Below, one piece after another: positions 22,829 through 35,035 of a DNA stretch of 64,000 bases; within the stretch, counting starts at the first letter, position 1, and every line of letters starts with the position of its first letter. Position numbers and translations under genes: made by a program. The stretch covers positions 31,921,679-31,985,678 of the forward strand of contig QVOM02000042.1 of the NCBI GenBank assembly GCA_003586115.2, read 5' to 3'. The stretch comes from Salvator merianae. Lineage: Eukaryota; Chordata; Lepidosauria; Squamata; Teiidae. The notes beneath the pieces are model-generated. The model saw only the letters and a program-made list of their open reading frames with translations. It had not been told where the DNA came from and searched no databases.

Positions 22829-25800
22829 GCTGTGTGCCATAGAACCTGAGGGTTAATAGATATTTTAATTATATGTATTATATATACCCATACTAAGTAG
22901 GATATAGAGATTTAAAGTGTTCTCCCAAGCATTCCTAGCTATAGACCAGTCCAGCTGTCTGCTATGCATATGGCCGGATGGGCCTAAGGAGCATGGAGAC
23001 CCCTGCACCATTTTGCCAGGCTCACGGAAATTTCCATTTCTGTGAAAATATCCATGGCTAGCAAATTCATTCCTGGCCTACAGATTTGGACAGGACACAG
23101 TCGCAGCTACCTGCTTTCAGCTGTCTCTCTGGTCTTTGGCCAGAGCCTCTTGATTGGGATTATGGTCTGTCTAAACACCCAACAGGGTGTTCCAGCCAGG
23201 AATGTGGACTCACAGATCCACATTAATGAAGAGATCTATGAGGCCCAAAAGAAGATCATGGGGTGGCTCTTGCTCAGGGTCAAGGTCCCTTGCAGAAAGA
23301 ACCATAGTTTGCAGTTCAGTAACTGCTATCAATAAGTAGACACATCCCAGGTTCTGTATACTCCCTATTACCTGTCTAAGAGTTCACAGCATGATGAGTC
23401 TTCAGGCCACTAGTGCTGAGCATGTCCATCTCCATGGTCTCCTAGCTGACCATTGCTCAAGCATACACCCCAAAATCCAGATGCTCACTGTGTTTGGAGA
23501 AGGTGTATGCCTGGCATCTTGCCAGAATGCTCAGATACCCAGTCAGCCAACCAAATAAGATGAAGTGAAATGCCCACATACATATCAGTCATGATAGTTA
23601 AACACTAGAGAAAAGGGCAAAAGAAGAGTGATGTCACTTTGAAACCTATTTTCTCCTGTAGATGGATAAAGTGCTTTCAACAAACCTATAATGCTCACAA
23701 ATGAGATTCCTGGAAATTCTATATAGAGATGTGACCTCTGTAATGGAGGAATTTACTCAAGCAGACACAATGCTAAAAGTTTTGTAAATGAGTTCCCAAT
23801 TAGAGGATGAAAGGACTATTTAGAGCTATCAAAAATACTGATCAGAGGATAGAGAACAGGGAATCAGGAATGGCTAGAGAGACATTGTTATTTACAGACC
23901 GAGAAACAGAAGCTATCTTCAGGCATCTACACTCTGGTAGGACAACTTCAGCAAAAATATTGCAAGCTGTTCTATTGGAGATAGCAACACATATTTTTAC
24001 AGACAATCACTTATATTATTTTTGAAATCTTACCCTTTTCCTGGAGATTCCAAATGATGTATCCCCCAAGGAAATCCTGCATTTTGGAAGTGCCCTGATA
24101 TGCACAGAGTAACCCTCATCAGCATGGTTGAGGGAGCCATGCAAAAATGTAGATATATATATTTTTAATATGATTTTTTTGGATAGGAAAAATGATTATA
24201 ATATCTCCCTCAGGAAAAATCCCTACAAAAATCAGGCCAAGCCCATGTACTGCTTGGCTGCAGGGATTTAAAAAAAGGGGATACAAAACAACTCAAGTAT
24301 CCCCAAACAACATAATTTTTCAGCTGAACAAATGAGAGTTAATAAAATGGAGAAACACTATGCACTGTAAATATACTTCCTAAGATTTTTAAGCAAGTTT
24401 TTGTTTATGACAGAGCCAAACAGGCACAAAGAACATATACAATACACACAAATCAGAGATAAAAGTTTTTTTAAAAGGCCCGGTTGTTATTCAGTAGTCA
24501 GTATAATTTCCCTGCGATAAGCCACAGAAAGTCTAAAAACCCATTGAGAGAAGCACAGGTGACTTCTTTCTTGATGAGAAGAAATCAACATGGTGAAAAA
24601 AGAAAGAAAGAGAAAAAAGGTTTCTTGTAAATATTAACAATTCCAGACAAAAACTGAAGTGACTTCTTTCTACCAGTAAATCTTGGAAGTCACAAAAAAT
24701 GACTCTGTTAACATTCTGCAATGTTTGCTTCTCAGACAGGACACACTGGCAAAAGAATACAGGCATTCACAAAAAAAAAATCATAATATTTGTATGTAAA
24801 CATTTGCTTTCATTAAATTGTAGACATTTGCTGTAATAACAGTTTTATTACAGGAGAAATAAAGACATTCCAGTGAGTGTACTATTTCATATGGAATGCA
24901 TCTGGACAACAGAATGAGAACCTGACCTCTTACACACCTATATTTAATAATTTGAAAATGAAAGCTATGTCAAGACACCTTAAAAGAATTGGCGATATCA
25001 TCATGGTAAATACCTTTATTAAAACAAGTTGATAACTTCTCCATAATTGAATAAATCCTGGGCAGAGACCAATTCGTTAGTGTCACTCTGAATAATGATT
25101 TATGACTGTGTCTTTAGCAGAAAGATCCCTTAGATACAGCAAGCTGTTGCTGCAGCAATTGAGTCCCTCTAATTAGTTTGCTGACATACAGGGTGGTTCT
25201 TCAAGATGGTGCACCGTCTGGCTTCACTAATATGCAAAACAATAATCAACAAAGAGGAAATTGGCAATGACAAATAGAAATGAAGCCTCTAATAACAGCA
25301 GTAGCGAGACAGCTGGTACAGCAGGTCACTTCCCCCAAGTATCATCATCAGGAGATAAATTACAGCAACTGACCTCTTGCAAACATATGCAAGATGGCAA
25401 TCAGAAGTCAACAAATGACAGAATGTGGAGGATCAGAGATAGGTTTACTTCAAGACTAAATACCATTGTTGAAGAACAAAAGGATTTTGATTTACAGAGT
25501 AAGTACGAACGGGAAACTGGAAGGAAGTAAAAAATATGGGAGACAAAGTTTTAAGGATAGGACATTCTAAAATGTATGTTTTCATCTGAACTATCATACA
25601 GTTATAGCTACAAATGGTTCAGAACTGTTGTGGCTTGTATTGGTCAAGTGTGTATCTTGCTTTCACCAGTCCAAATTTGATGACGCGCATCACAAAATTA
25701 GAACTGAAAATGGGACATGCCGATTCTCATAGTTTCTTGTATAATCCATGCCCGGTGCAACTGAAGAATGAATTAACAATAAAGCACACATAAAGATACA

Positions 25801-26816
25801 CACACACCATAGATACTAATGCTGGACTGAAGGAGAGGGAGACTGGATGGCTTTATAGGGATTATCCATCTACCCTACAATTGACTGACAACATCAGATT
25901 TCTCACCAACTGCCTCCTAGGCAACTTCTCCTTCAGTTACTTTCCCTCCCAGTTACTTTCTCCTAATCCTTTTAGATGTCAAGTCCAAATATATTGCAAG
26001 CCACTGTGAGAGACTTTCTTGTGGGTGGAATAAAAATGCAAGACATCAATAAATAAAGTGGCATACATATACAGATACTTGGCACAACAGATGTGCACAA
26101 AATGGTTTACCTCTATTTGGGAACCTGATAGGTCTCTAGAAGCTTCTAAACCCCTTTATATGTTCAACATGGAAAATAAGGGTAAAGATAGATGCAGAAT
26201 TTTACTAGGAGCAGACACTAGAAGCAAGGTTATCTTTACTTTCAGAAATGCAGAGTTCCTTGAACATTGCAAAGCACCGCGAAGGTATCTGAATATTCAT
26301 TTTGGATGTAACTATCAAGGATGATTCAATGCTCTGTGAATAATAAAATGAGATTGTCAAATTATTGACAGCAATTATTGCATGTTGAAGAAGTTCTGTC
26401 ACACAGATTACTTGTCCTCTGCATTGTCTTTAAGCTTTCATTGTTGAGCCATGCCACTTATGTCGATATAGCAATTCCACAGAGGATAAACTATTATTAG
26501 TGTACTTAAGCACTCCCCTATGAAAATGTCAGTAAACTATGCAAATTGATAAAAGGGAGGTGGAATTTTCCACTCCTTCTGATTGTGTACCATAGAAACC
26601 AAGCATGATAACAGGGATGGAAACCCCTTCCTCTTCCCACCATAGCAATGATTCATAGGCCCCTATATTCCTCCTTGGCCAAGCTAGTTGTAGTATTTGT
26701 AAGTTTATGTGCATGAATGATTCTTGGAATACAAAAACTATTAAATCTGTTTCTCTTGATCAGTAGATGGCACACTTCAAGATTTCAGCCCAGAAAAAAA
26801 ATGTTTCACAAAGGAA
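22829..26816. other. About 4 kb without recognised gene
   Basis: 22930-23340 is GC-richer and holds a 97-codon ORF (23042-23335) with no recognised family. 25202-25545 is protein-like and is discussed as a finding. 25960-26056 resembles a retroposon tail (TTGCAAGCCACTGTGAGAG, then GGTGGAATAAAAATG, then AATAAATAAA). Nothing else is supported. Confidence 0.45.
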
Positions 26817-26846
26817 GGAGGAGGAGGAGGAGGAGGAGGAGGAGGA
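26817..26846. repeat. (GGA)n microsatellite
   Basis: About ten GGA/GAG triplets. Confidence 0.95.
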
Positions 26847-26904
26847 GATGAAGAGGAAGTAGTAGTTAATTAATTTCATTTCTTTGATAAAATCTACATG
26901 GTGA

Positions 26905-27345
26905 AAATAGTACCATCTGCACCCAAGAAGAGAGAGCCCAAAGAACTGTTCCCTGTTGCCATTGTTGACTCCGCCGCCACTGCTGTTGCTGCCATTGGCC
27001 CTGTTGCTGCTTATAGATACTCTGGCCTGCACTCCCAGAGGGAAATAAGGCTGGGCCTGACTCAGCAGTTTCCCAGTAAGTGTCTGCTCTGAGACCTTCC
27101 ACCTGCTGGTTGCATCTGCTTATAGGACTGGGGCTATAAGAGGGAGACTGCTTTGAGCCTGGCTGTGTCATCTGCACCTAGGAAGAGTGAGCTCTGTTAC
27201 TTGGGTACCAAGAACTGTATCTGCAGCTCCTGCTGTGACTGTCATCGGGACTGCCAGCTGGGTGCAAGTGTTGGGTTTTTAATTATAGTTTTAAATGTAT
27301 CTCTTGGTTTTAAGGTGCAATCAGACATTGTTAAAATGTCACCTT
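26905..27345 (+). repeat. Possible tandem monomers (period about 257 bp) of a LINE 5' region
   Basis: ACCATCTGCACCCAAGAAG at about 26911 recurs as GTCATCTGCACCTAGGAAG at about 27167, followed in both by GAGC-C, CAAGAACTGT and GACTG/GACTC words. Two partial monomers fit the tandem 5' promoter repeats seen in some LINEs. The L2/CR1-like LINE coding fragment at 28.7 kb lies in the same orientation downstream. The link is inference. Confidence 0.35.
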
Positions 27346-27698
27346 CTAGATGACTTTCATTCTTTATTGGTGGACATCAGTCTCTAGTATGCAACTATTT
27401 GGGTTGTGAAGCCTCAGAACATTTAGCACAGTGATGGGCGGCATTTCTCAGCACTGGAGTCACCTCTTTTTTCAAGCCGCATTGGTCTCCTGTTAGGCAG
27501 GAAAGCTGTGTAATAAACAGGCAGGAGTTTCCTGCCCTGGGAGAAGGGTACCAGCGATGTAGCCTGCTCCTATTTATACATTAGAAAAATCTGAATATTG
27601 TTATTTCAAGATAAATGAAACTTGTGATTCCTTGTTCTGCATGTGGGAAGAAGTAACAGAAAGGAGAATGGTATAGGAAATCTTAAGTAGGACAGCAA

Positions 27699-28041
27699 TA
27701 GGGATGTGCATGAATGAAATTCTTGTTTTCTTTTTGCTGTCGAAGTGAAAACCCATAGTTTTGCTTCATTGTCAAATTGCAACATTGAAAATATGGGCTT
27801 TGCATTCATTTTCATAATTTTTGCAATGTTTTCACCCATCACAATACGCTTTTCATAGGCAAACACAGTGAAAAGACAAATATTTAAATAAATATTTTGT
27901 TTTCACAAGGGGGTGACTGCTTAATTTGCATTGATTTCTGGAAATGAAAAAAAGAACACATTTTTGATTTGAAGTGAATTTCCACAAATGTAAGATATTT
28001 GAACAAATATGCAAATACAAGTTGATTTTTGCACATCTCTA
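27699..28041. mobile_element. hAT-like MITE, AT-rich, 343 bp
   Basis: Left end TAGGGATGTGCATGAA and right end TTTTGCACATCTCTA are inverted copies. Flanks GACAGCAA (27691-27698) and GACAGCAG (28042-28049) match at seven of eight positions, a clear 8-bp target duplication. The interior is GAAAACC/TTTTCAC words as in the elements at 3603 and 46870. No coding capacity. Confidence 0.88.
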
Positions 28042-28699
28042 GACAGCAGGCAATGACAGCTTCATAACAGTTGAGAAATAAAAGGGAAATCAGAAAAAAA
28101 AGGAAGCAATGTATATATTAATATTCTCACTTCCAGAAATATCACATAGATGAAAATATGGGCAGACCAGTGGTCAATCAATAGGTAGCATCTGATTGGA
28201 TGCTTTTTCTTAAAGAGACAAGTTGAAAAAGCCATGTCTGATTGCGCCCTTCGTGTAATGCATCATAATTGTCCTGACTGGATCTGTTTTTCTTACCTCA
28301 GGCACTGGTACATTGAGAAGAAGGTCAGGAGGGGATCATGGGTGAAAGGCTGATCCCTTCCTAGCTGGATTGGGTTATCTAGCTAGGTAAGAGCCAGTCT
28401 TGGGTGGCCTTGTTCAGTTTAAACACTGGATGAGAGTCAGGATGTCCATCTCATTTTCTCCTGTAGGAGTGTTTGCCAGCTGTGAGAATTGGACCTGCCA
28501 GTGTAGATTGGAGAAACTATGTGCCTGAGGGACAGAGTAATGGAAAGTTTGTGGGCCTCTATTCCAGTTGTGACTGGCAGAGGGAGATATGGGGATAGGA
28601 GGCATGGAAGAATGGTTTAGAGATGGAGTACTAGTTATGTTTAAACTGGCACTGCTTCTACTCTGCCTCTCAGCCATCAGAGTTGAGGAATGACTCTTA

Positions 28700-29560
28700 A
28701 CATTTCTACTGGCCTGGTGGTGCTCTTATTAAATGCCAGGTCAGCCCCAAATTAATCATACTTCAACTACATCTTGATTATGGATGAACAAGCTGACCTC
28801 GTGGGTATTACAGAAATCTAAGAAAGTGAACTGGGAAACACTGTGCTGACTCAGTTCTGCCCTCTGGGGCATATGGTACCTCACAGCCCTGGCTAGTGTG
28901 GCAGGTTAGGGGAGTTGCCATAATCTATAAATAATCCATCCTTTTCACCAGGTGCCCTACCTATTCTGTGGATTGAGAGATTGTTTCTGATATTGGGAGG
29001 AGAGACAGAATATGATTCCTGTTGATGTATGCTCACCCCATTGCCCAGCAGCTTCCTTGCCGGAGCTGGTCAAGGTGGAATCATATGTTGTGTTGGGAAC
29101 ACACTGTACAGTGGTGCTGGGGATTTCAATTTCCATACTGAGGACACGTTTGATAAGCTAGCTGGCCTGCTAATAGATGGATTTAAAATATGTCCATTAT
29201 TATGGATGGAGAGTTTTCTTGTAAGAGTTAGGCTCATGGTGGCTATCCCTCACTGCAGGGGTGAAGGACCTATTGAGATAGTCCATCTTTGAGACTTAAG
29301 GAAATAGATTCTTGAATGCTATGGGGAAAGTTCTGATTGACATGGCTGGTGCATTGCCAATGCTCTGGTCTCTTTCTGGAATGGGGAGATTAGTAGAGCC
29401 ATTGGCAGGATCACTCCCAGGTACTCTCGATGACCCTGCATTGCTCATAAGCCTTGTGGTATAGTGGGGTTCTGTGGAAGGTGAAGCCGGAGGGTTAATG
29501 GTTGGAGTCAAGTGGCATAAATACTACTGTGAATCTGACCAAACACAGATACGAGTGCAA
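28700..29560 (+). pseudogene. L2/CR1-type LINE endonuclease-domain remnant
   Basis: With frameshifts, 28720-28930 reads LLNARSAPN, DEQADLVGITE and GNTVLTQFCP, matching the N-terminal apurinic-type endonuclease of L2/CR1-superclade LINEs (NARS, TETWL and LCPPGY landmarks). At about 29119-29130 the frame AGDFNFHTED gives the GDFN catalytic-core motif. 29330-29560 resembles the linker before the RT in spacing and wording. Several stops make it dead. The upstream 28240-28700 may be the 5' part of the same copy. The RT is missing: the hAT-like element at 29599 and other repeats follow. Confidence 0.65.
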
Positions 29561-29598
29561 TATTGCACCTACCACATGGCAGTGGTGACAGCTAATTA

Positions 29599-29910
29599 TG
29601 GGCCTTTTTGCACTTACCACTGTAGAACAGGATTGTCTAGTTATTTAGTTCATTAGCATAGGACTACACAGAGTGGACAATGTCTATGCTGCACAGTCAA
29701 TGCTTAGAACAGGATCATTATCCTGTTTTAGGATGGTATTGACCATGCAGCACAGAAACTTTCTTCACTGTGTGGTTCTATGCTGGTAGCTTTGCTGGAT
29801 CCTGACCATGGCAGCAGCTGGGAAGTGCATGGTGAAGCAGCCATGGCAAGTGTGAAAGCACTTCTGCTGCTCTCAGTTGCAAGGGCTTTTGCAGAGTGCA
29901 GAAGCATTTT
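29599..29910 (+). mobile_element. hAT-like MITE with internal fold-back
   Basis: Starts GGGCCTTTTTGCACTTACC and ends GAGTGCAGAAGCATTTTA, an inverted, worn copy. Internally, 29653-29708 pairs imperfectly with 29722-29795 around a core AACAGGATCATTATCCTGTT. It is the plus-strand relative of 4050-4390. No transposase. Confidence 0.6.
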
Positions 29911-30169
29911 ACTAGCAAGAGTCTCAGAGGGTTCTGAGTGCCAGACTCTATTCTACTGAGCTGTACACTCATTATGGTGATCATAACATGGTGAGACCAC
30001 AAGCTGTGACAACCCCTTACTTCTGGATCAAGGATGTAGCATCACCACAACAGCAGGCATGGAAAGCCCTTGACTGTTGTTTAGTCAACTGCTCAGGTAT
30101 CCAATCATCTGTGAAAGATCAAGTGCAAAGCCAATGCCCAAAATGGTGCTGATAAAGTCTCTCCCAAAA

Positions 30170-30605
30170 ACATGAAGTATTAAGGTACTGCACCACTAAA
30201 GGCAAGGGTCTGCCAAAGTACAGACACCCTCAGACTAAAGAACTAGACAATATGATTAATGTTATGGCATATAGGCAGAAAGTACAGAGAATAGATTAGA
30301 GAGCATGAATCCCTGTACGAGACCAGGGTCCATTTTGGTATTTCGGAATCCATATTGGAAAAGTCAGGCCCTGATTCAAAAGACCAAGGAAAGTATTTCA
30401 AAACCTTCTGCCTCTGTCTAAAGCAAGGGCTTGGAACAGACACATCTGCATTAAGCAGGGCTGAATTAGAAGGAAGCCCATCCTCAGGAGGAAATAATCC
30501 ACTTAAATGACTTCATGATAGTTGGTATTTACTTTGGGCAGAATATAAAAGGAAATACTGGAGGAACTATTGGCATCCCAGACCAGTCTTTTCTTAAATA
30601 GTATT
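30170..30605 (+). repeat. Diverged copy of an unclassified coding repeat (partner 49826-50215)
   Basis: Collinear with 49826-50215 over about 430 bp. Shared words include CTGCCAAAG, GTACAGAGAA, TCCATATTGGAAAA/TCCATGTTGAAAAA, CTTTGGGCAGAAT/CTTGGGCAGAAT and GACCA. Translated, it follows the same protein with stops (for example KGLPKYRHPQTKELDN against KGRALPKVRTPLAYRT). It is the degraded member of the pair. The family is unknown. Confidence 0.6.
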
Positions 30606-30619
30606 TCTTGGTAAACATC

Positions 30620-31862
30620 TGGAAGATAATATCAAGAATTCCAGCCGGTAGTAATGGGAGTCAGTTGGGAATGTGTCTCAATCTTGATTGGCCTAGGCAC
30701 TGAGATGTCACTCTTTTGTCCAGGACATATAAACCCTGCTGGGTTTGCACGAAGAGACTGGCTAACAGGAACCACATAATTATCTGGCTTGCTAAACTGT
30801 TGTTTGTGTTATTTAAAGTTAATCAGAATGTCATTAACAACTTGATCAGGACATGGGAAAACTCTTGATCATCCTCAACGTCACTCAAGCACGTATACAA
30901 ATGATGTTACACAAGCACATCCTTTACACACGACCCCTCCCGCAGAAGAATCTCTCGTTCCCATGGAGAAGCATAGTCCCTCAGGTGCTTCTCAGCCTCT
31001 GGGCTGAGTCTAGGGTCAGGACTGGCCTCCCTTTGTCAAGATCAAGGATAAAAGTTAGTCTCTAGGAAGCACACAATATGGTTTCCATCACCCCACTGCA
31101 TCCATGATCCACGCTGCTGTCATCTGCAACTGCTGCTGCACTGCCGCAGGAAGATGTATTCTGCTCTGCTTTGCCTGCTGCCTGCTGCTTGCTACCTGCT
31201 GCTTGGATTGCTGCATCAAACCAAAGCAGTTTTGCAGCCCAGACTCTGCTTTGCCTTCACTGAGGGAACCAAATCGTAAAGGGATTATAAGTTTGTTGCT
31301 GATCCATGGAGCTGTGATTCTCCTCAGTTGTGCAAATCTTCCCTGTACTAATGGATACTTTTCTGGACCCAGAGACACATTTCAGCAACAAAATCCACAC
31401 TCACAAAGTCCTACTTCACCTCTGGGGATGATATCCAAGTACTCCTGGCTAGTTTGGGGTTTCTCTGGGATAGTTTCAGGAAAGTTTACGTACAATTTCC
31501 CCATTCTCTTCCATTAGGCTCCATTTACCAAACCTGTCAAAATTGTTTTTAAATGACCTTGGTTCATTCACAAGACAGCTGCTGTTCTTCCTGGTTCAGC
31601 CTGATGCATGTGCAGACAGTCCCCAAAAGAGACCTCTAAAGGACTAGCCTGCTGCTGCATTGCTTTTGCCTGTGTATGGCCTGTCAGCTGATTACTGTCA
31701 AAATTAATGTTTGCTGTTTTCTTTGCCTTTTTTCAGAGGCAGTAGAAAAAGGCAGGAATCTTTGAGGAAGCTATGGCTTTTCTATTCAGTTGCAGGAGAT
31801 AAAGGTGGATGAAGGGGACAAGTTTCCTCAGACCGCAAGATCTCTTGCCAACTGCAGGCTAG
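30620..31862. other. Stretch without recognised gene
   Basis: 30690-30790 has CACATATAAACCCTG-like promoter wording that could belong to an old LTR. 31104-31517 is a Cys/Leu-rich 137-codon frame driven by CTGCTG-rich sequence. Neither is supported as a gene. Confidence 0.4.
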
Positions 31863-31911
31863 TGTAGCAGAAATGAACAGGACCAAACGAAAATCAAGGC
31901 AAAGCTGCAGC

Positions 31912-31917
31912 TTTATT
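31912..31917 (-). terminator. Polyadenylation signal of the solo LTR
   Basis: AATAAA on the minus strand, downstream of the TATA-like box at 31992-32001 and upstream of the LTR 3' end. Confidence 0.6.
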
Positions 31918-31991
31918 ATTTACTAGTGCATTAGGACAACTGTGCCATTAATCAAAAACAATGGAGTCACACTTTTGGTTATCAAAACAAA

Positions 31992-32001
31992 GCTTATATA
32001 G
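31992..32001 (-). promoter_or_regulatory. TATA-like box of the solo LTR
   Basis: TATATAAGC-type word on the minus strand, placed about 80 bp before the AATAAA of the same LTR. Confidence 0.55.
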
Positions 32002-32422
32002 AGTAATACTAAACGAGTGAATTATAATAGGTGTGGTTTGGGTATACATATTCATACTTTTGACCAATAGCATTCAAAAGCATAAAGAAAATGTAACATC
32101 ACTAACTGGATTCAGCAGGGTCTCAAATAAGCTGTTAACAAGTCATGCTAGAACAAAGAGTTTCCTCTACTATCTTATGTTTCCCATTACCTAACACACT
32201 CCAACATCTCTTGCCAGTTTTAATGAGCATACTGATTTACGACAGCACGTTAATCACCTATCCTGTCTCTTCTTTGCGTAAGTTGGTTCCTAGCCCAAGT
32301 TAATTAGACTTAGCTGTATACATTCTACTATCTAGTTTTTGCTCAAGCTGAAATGCAGTCTGTATGCACATCCATAATCCTCCTCACAAAACTCCATTTT
32401 GGTTTCATAACCCTGACACTAG

Positions 32423-33013
32423 AGGATCCAGGATGGGATGGGCAATCTTACAGCATGCTCTTGCTTATTAGTTTTGGGTAAGCTTAAGAAATGTGAATTC
32501 CAATGATGTTTAATGAAACATTTCAGCAAGGATAATGAGGGGAAGACTGTCTAATAAAATTTGGAGCAAACTTGGACTTCTTATACACTTTTGGCTAGGT
32601 TTTAGAAAGGAGCAAGAAGGGGATTGGTGGAAAAACAGATTGAAAACTCCATATGTGAGATTTAGAAAGGTGCAAGCTAAAAATAGAATCAGGCCTTCCA
32701 GTAAAAACAAAAACTTATGTTGTAGATTGTTGCATGCCTCCAGCCTCTTCCTCTTTATTGTGAACTTCTCTTTGTGAATGAAGTTTGAAGTATCCAGAGA
32801 GGGGGTGGCCAATGAAGATAATTCAAAATGGAACTTTATTTTTGTATCTTTTCAAGATGACTTTTCAGGTTTTCTTCACAGGGTCCTATAATCCAAACAT
32901 CCATATGGTCTTACAGTTCAGAGTCCTTAGATTTGTGTAGTTGTGTATATGGCATCCTGATATACATATGTATTTCTGTAATGTCGGTAACAAGCGTTAT
33001 GCAGAACATGACT
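32423..33013. other. Stretch without recognised gene
   Basis: A 100-codon minus-strand frame (32510-32812) has no recognised family. Repeated AGATTTAGAAAGG-TGCAAG and GTTTTAGAAAGGAGCAAG words occur about 60 bp apart. Nothing else is supported. Confidence 0.45.
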
Positions 33014-33428
33014 TAAGGACTGTTCGCACTTTGGTGCTAGTGAGTGTCTGGACAGTGTGTCCATATTTAGCAGAGGCCCGAGCAATTAGAAGTATCTGTA
33101 GATGTTCTTGATCACTATCAGTTGTGGACAACAACTGTAGACTGCTCCCAGTGTGCAGCATTTACATCTACTACCTGGTGCAAACACTGCAGAGTGAGCA
33201 GTGACTGTGACTGTATACTTATATGCCACATCTCCAGTCAGCATGACAGCAGCCTGATATTTCTGTGGCTGCTTCATGGTGGACAGGCGGCATTCACACT
33301 GCGAATGCTAGAAGTCTGTTTCCGGGACATTCCAGCCCTCACAGTGCAGATGAGTGCCACATTGTGGGGACTGTTCTACCTTGGAATGTTTGGATTCAAA
33401 CATTCCAAGGGGGGATGTGTGAAAAGGT
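33014..33428. mobile_element. hAT-like MITE, GGACTGTTCGCACTTT end group
   Basis: Starts TAAGGACTGTTCGCACTTTGG; the right end ATGTGTGAAAAGGTT is its worn inversion. It shares the CCAGCCCTCACAGTG interior with 20400-20747. Near the right end, CCTTGGAATGTTTG (about 33380) pairs with CAAACATTCCAAGG (about 33397) as a perfect inverted repeat. No conserved ORF. Confidence 0.65.
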
Positions 33429-35035
33429 TCTCTGTCTCCCTTCCTCAATACATATGAGATCAAAAAAGGCAGTATGTTTACACACTCACAAAATTGATTT
33501 ACCTTTACATTTGTTTGGTCAAAAACAGGGCTTCACTTTCCCTTTGGAAGAAGACGCGAATTACTGAAGCTCCTCAGATGCTCTAGTAATGATGGATTGC
33601 TGCTACAATGCAAACAAATATTGCAAGATGTCAGAGGCTGAAGGAAATGCTTGTGAACTGTACTCCTTCACCTGCAAAATTATTACCGAAGAACTGGCTT
33701 TTATTGCTGTTCTTCAGAGAATGATGTGACAGAGGTTTTTAAAAGCTGCCCCATGCCTCTTTTTTCAAGAACCCTTACTTTTGGTTGAGGCAAAAAGGCT
33801 TTTTTGATGAAGTTCAGGTATAGCGTTTCTGACTATAAGCGCACATCTTTCACATTCTCATTAGCATATTTTCCATGTTGGGAAATTATTGCCACTCTTG
33901 TGAATTCTTTCAGATACTTATTCTTCATTTTTGCTTGACAGCTGCTCTTCTGACAGTGCTTCAGAGTTCACAGCCTTCCTCTACATCAGTTTTGTGGGTG
34001 ATCATCCATGCTGATGACTCACAAACATCAATTTTTCTCTCTTGTTCTGAACTACAAACTGTTTCCCTGACACATCCATCCCATCTGACATTCACATCAT
34101 CTTCCCCCAGTATTTTTTTTTCTTCTCCTTCAAAATATGAGCGTTAAATCTTCAGTTGCTACATTTCCTCACAGATTTCTTATGCACCAGTTTCCAGCTT
34201 CATTTAGAAAAAATAAGAGAAACAAAGAAATTGGACAAACTTATATTGAGATTGGTACTTGGAACATGGTCTTTTGTCCAGGGGTCCAGGAAGAAATTCC
34301 TTAAAAAGCTGGTTGCAGAGAAGGAAAGCATAAATGTTTAAAGGAAGAGAAAGGGGGTGAGAAAAATGTGAAGTAGGAGAAAGTGAAATGAATCACACTG
34401 AAAAGATAATAAGGGGGAGAAAATAGAAAGAAAGCCTTCTACACATAGAGCATATCTAGTGGTGCATTTACAGCCTCAAGAAATGCCAGAATCTGAGGAC
34501 TATAAATGTATCCTATCTCCAAAGTATTTAGTTAGAGACAGACCTGTGAGATTGCAAGCATTTATTCATGTACTTTGTCACATTAGAATATTAGGATATT
34601 TATGGTTTAGAAATGCCCCTAATAATCTTTCTCATCCCCCCCCCCCCTCTTTTCCCCTTTGGAAGTGTCTTCCGTTCTTTCTATTAGGAAATGTGGGACT
34701 CGTATCTAAATCTGCAAACATTTGCAACTAGTTGCCATAGATCCCTTAAGAACAAGGGTTGCTGGGAGGTCAATAGGTTGTAATCTTACCATGCATTCAC
34801 TCTAGCATGCATCAATTTACATTCCTACTTTGGTTTGATTATTTTGCCCTTTCAAGTTCATTTCCAATTTACTTCTGTTCTTTTGGGACATTTACTTTTA
34901 CTTGATGCATGATACCACTTATTTTTAAAACTTCCACAAATCCATATGGAAGTTGAACATATTTGTGTAAATACGTTTTCACTTTCCATGAAGATGACAT
35001 CTCCCATTTAGGATCTTCCTGTGCAGATTTTTTAT
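33429..35035. other. Stretch without recognised gene
   Basis: Nothing supported apart from a poly(C) run at about 34638-34648. ORFs are short and lack motifs. Confidence 0.5.

Larger units (their letters stand above)
31863..32418 (-). mobile_element. Solo LTR of an endogenous retrovirus-like element, 556 bp
   Basis: On the minus strand the LTR starts TGTCAGGGTTATG (32418) and ends ATTTCTGCTACA (31863), keeping TG...CA ends. The flanks are CTAG at 31859-31862 and CTAG at 32419-32422, a 4-bp target duplication. Promoter-like CTATATAAGC lies at about 31992-32001, and AATAAA (minus strand) at 31912-31917, about 80 bp apart. No internal gag, pol or env sequence is present on either side, so it is a recombination product of a full provirus. 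A 4-bp duplication is typical of gammaretrovirus-like elements, but class is not proven. Confidence 0.85.

Noticed and set aside
23042..23335. 97-codon ORF
   Set aside because: No homology signature, no splice or promoter context, ordinary length for chance ORFs in 64 kb.
31104..31517. 137-codon Cys/Leu-rich plus-strand ORF
   Set aside because: Driven by CTGCTG-rich sequence, no signal of a family; opposite-strand ORF overlaps equally.
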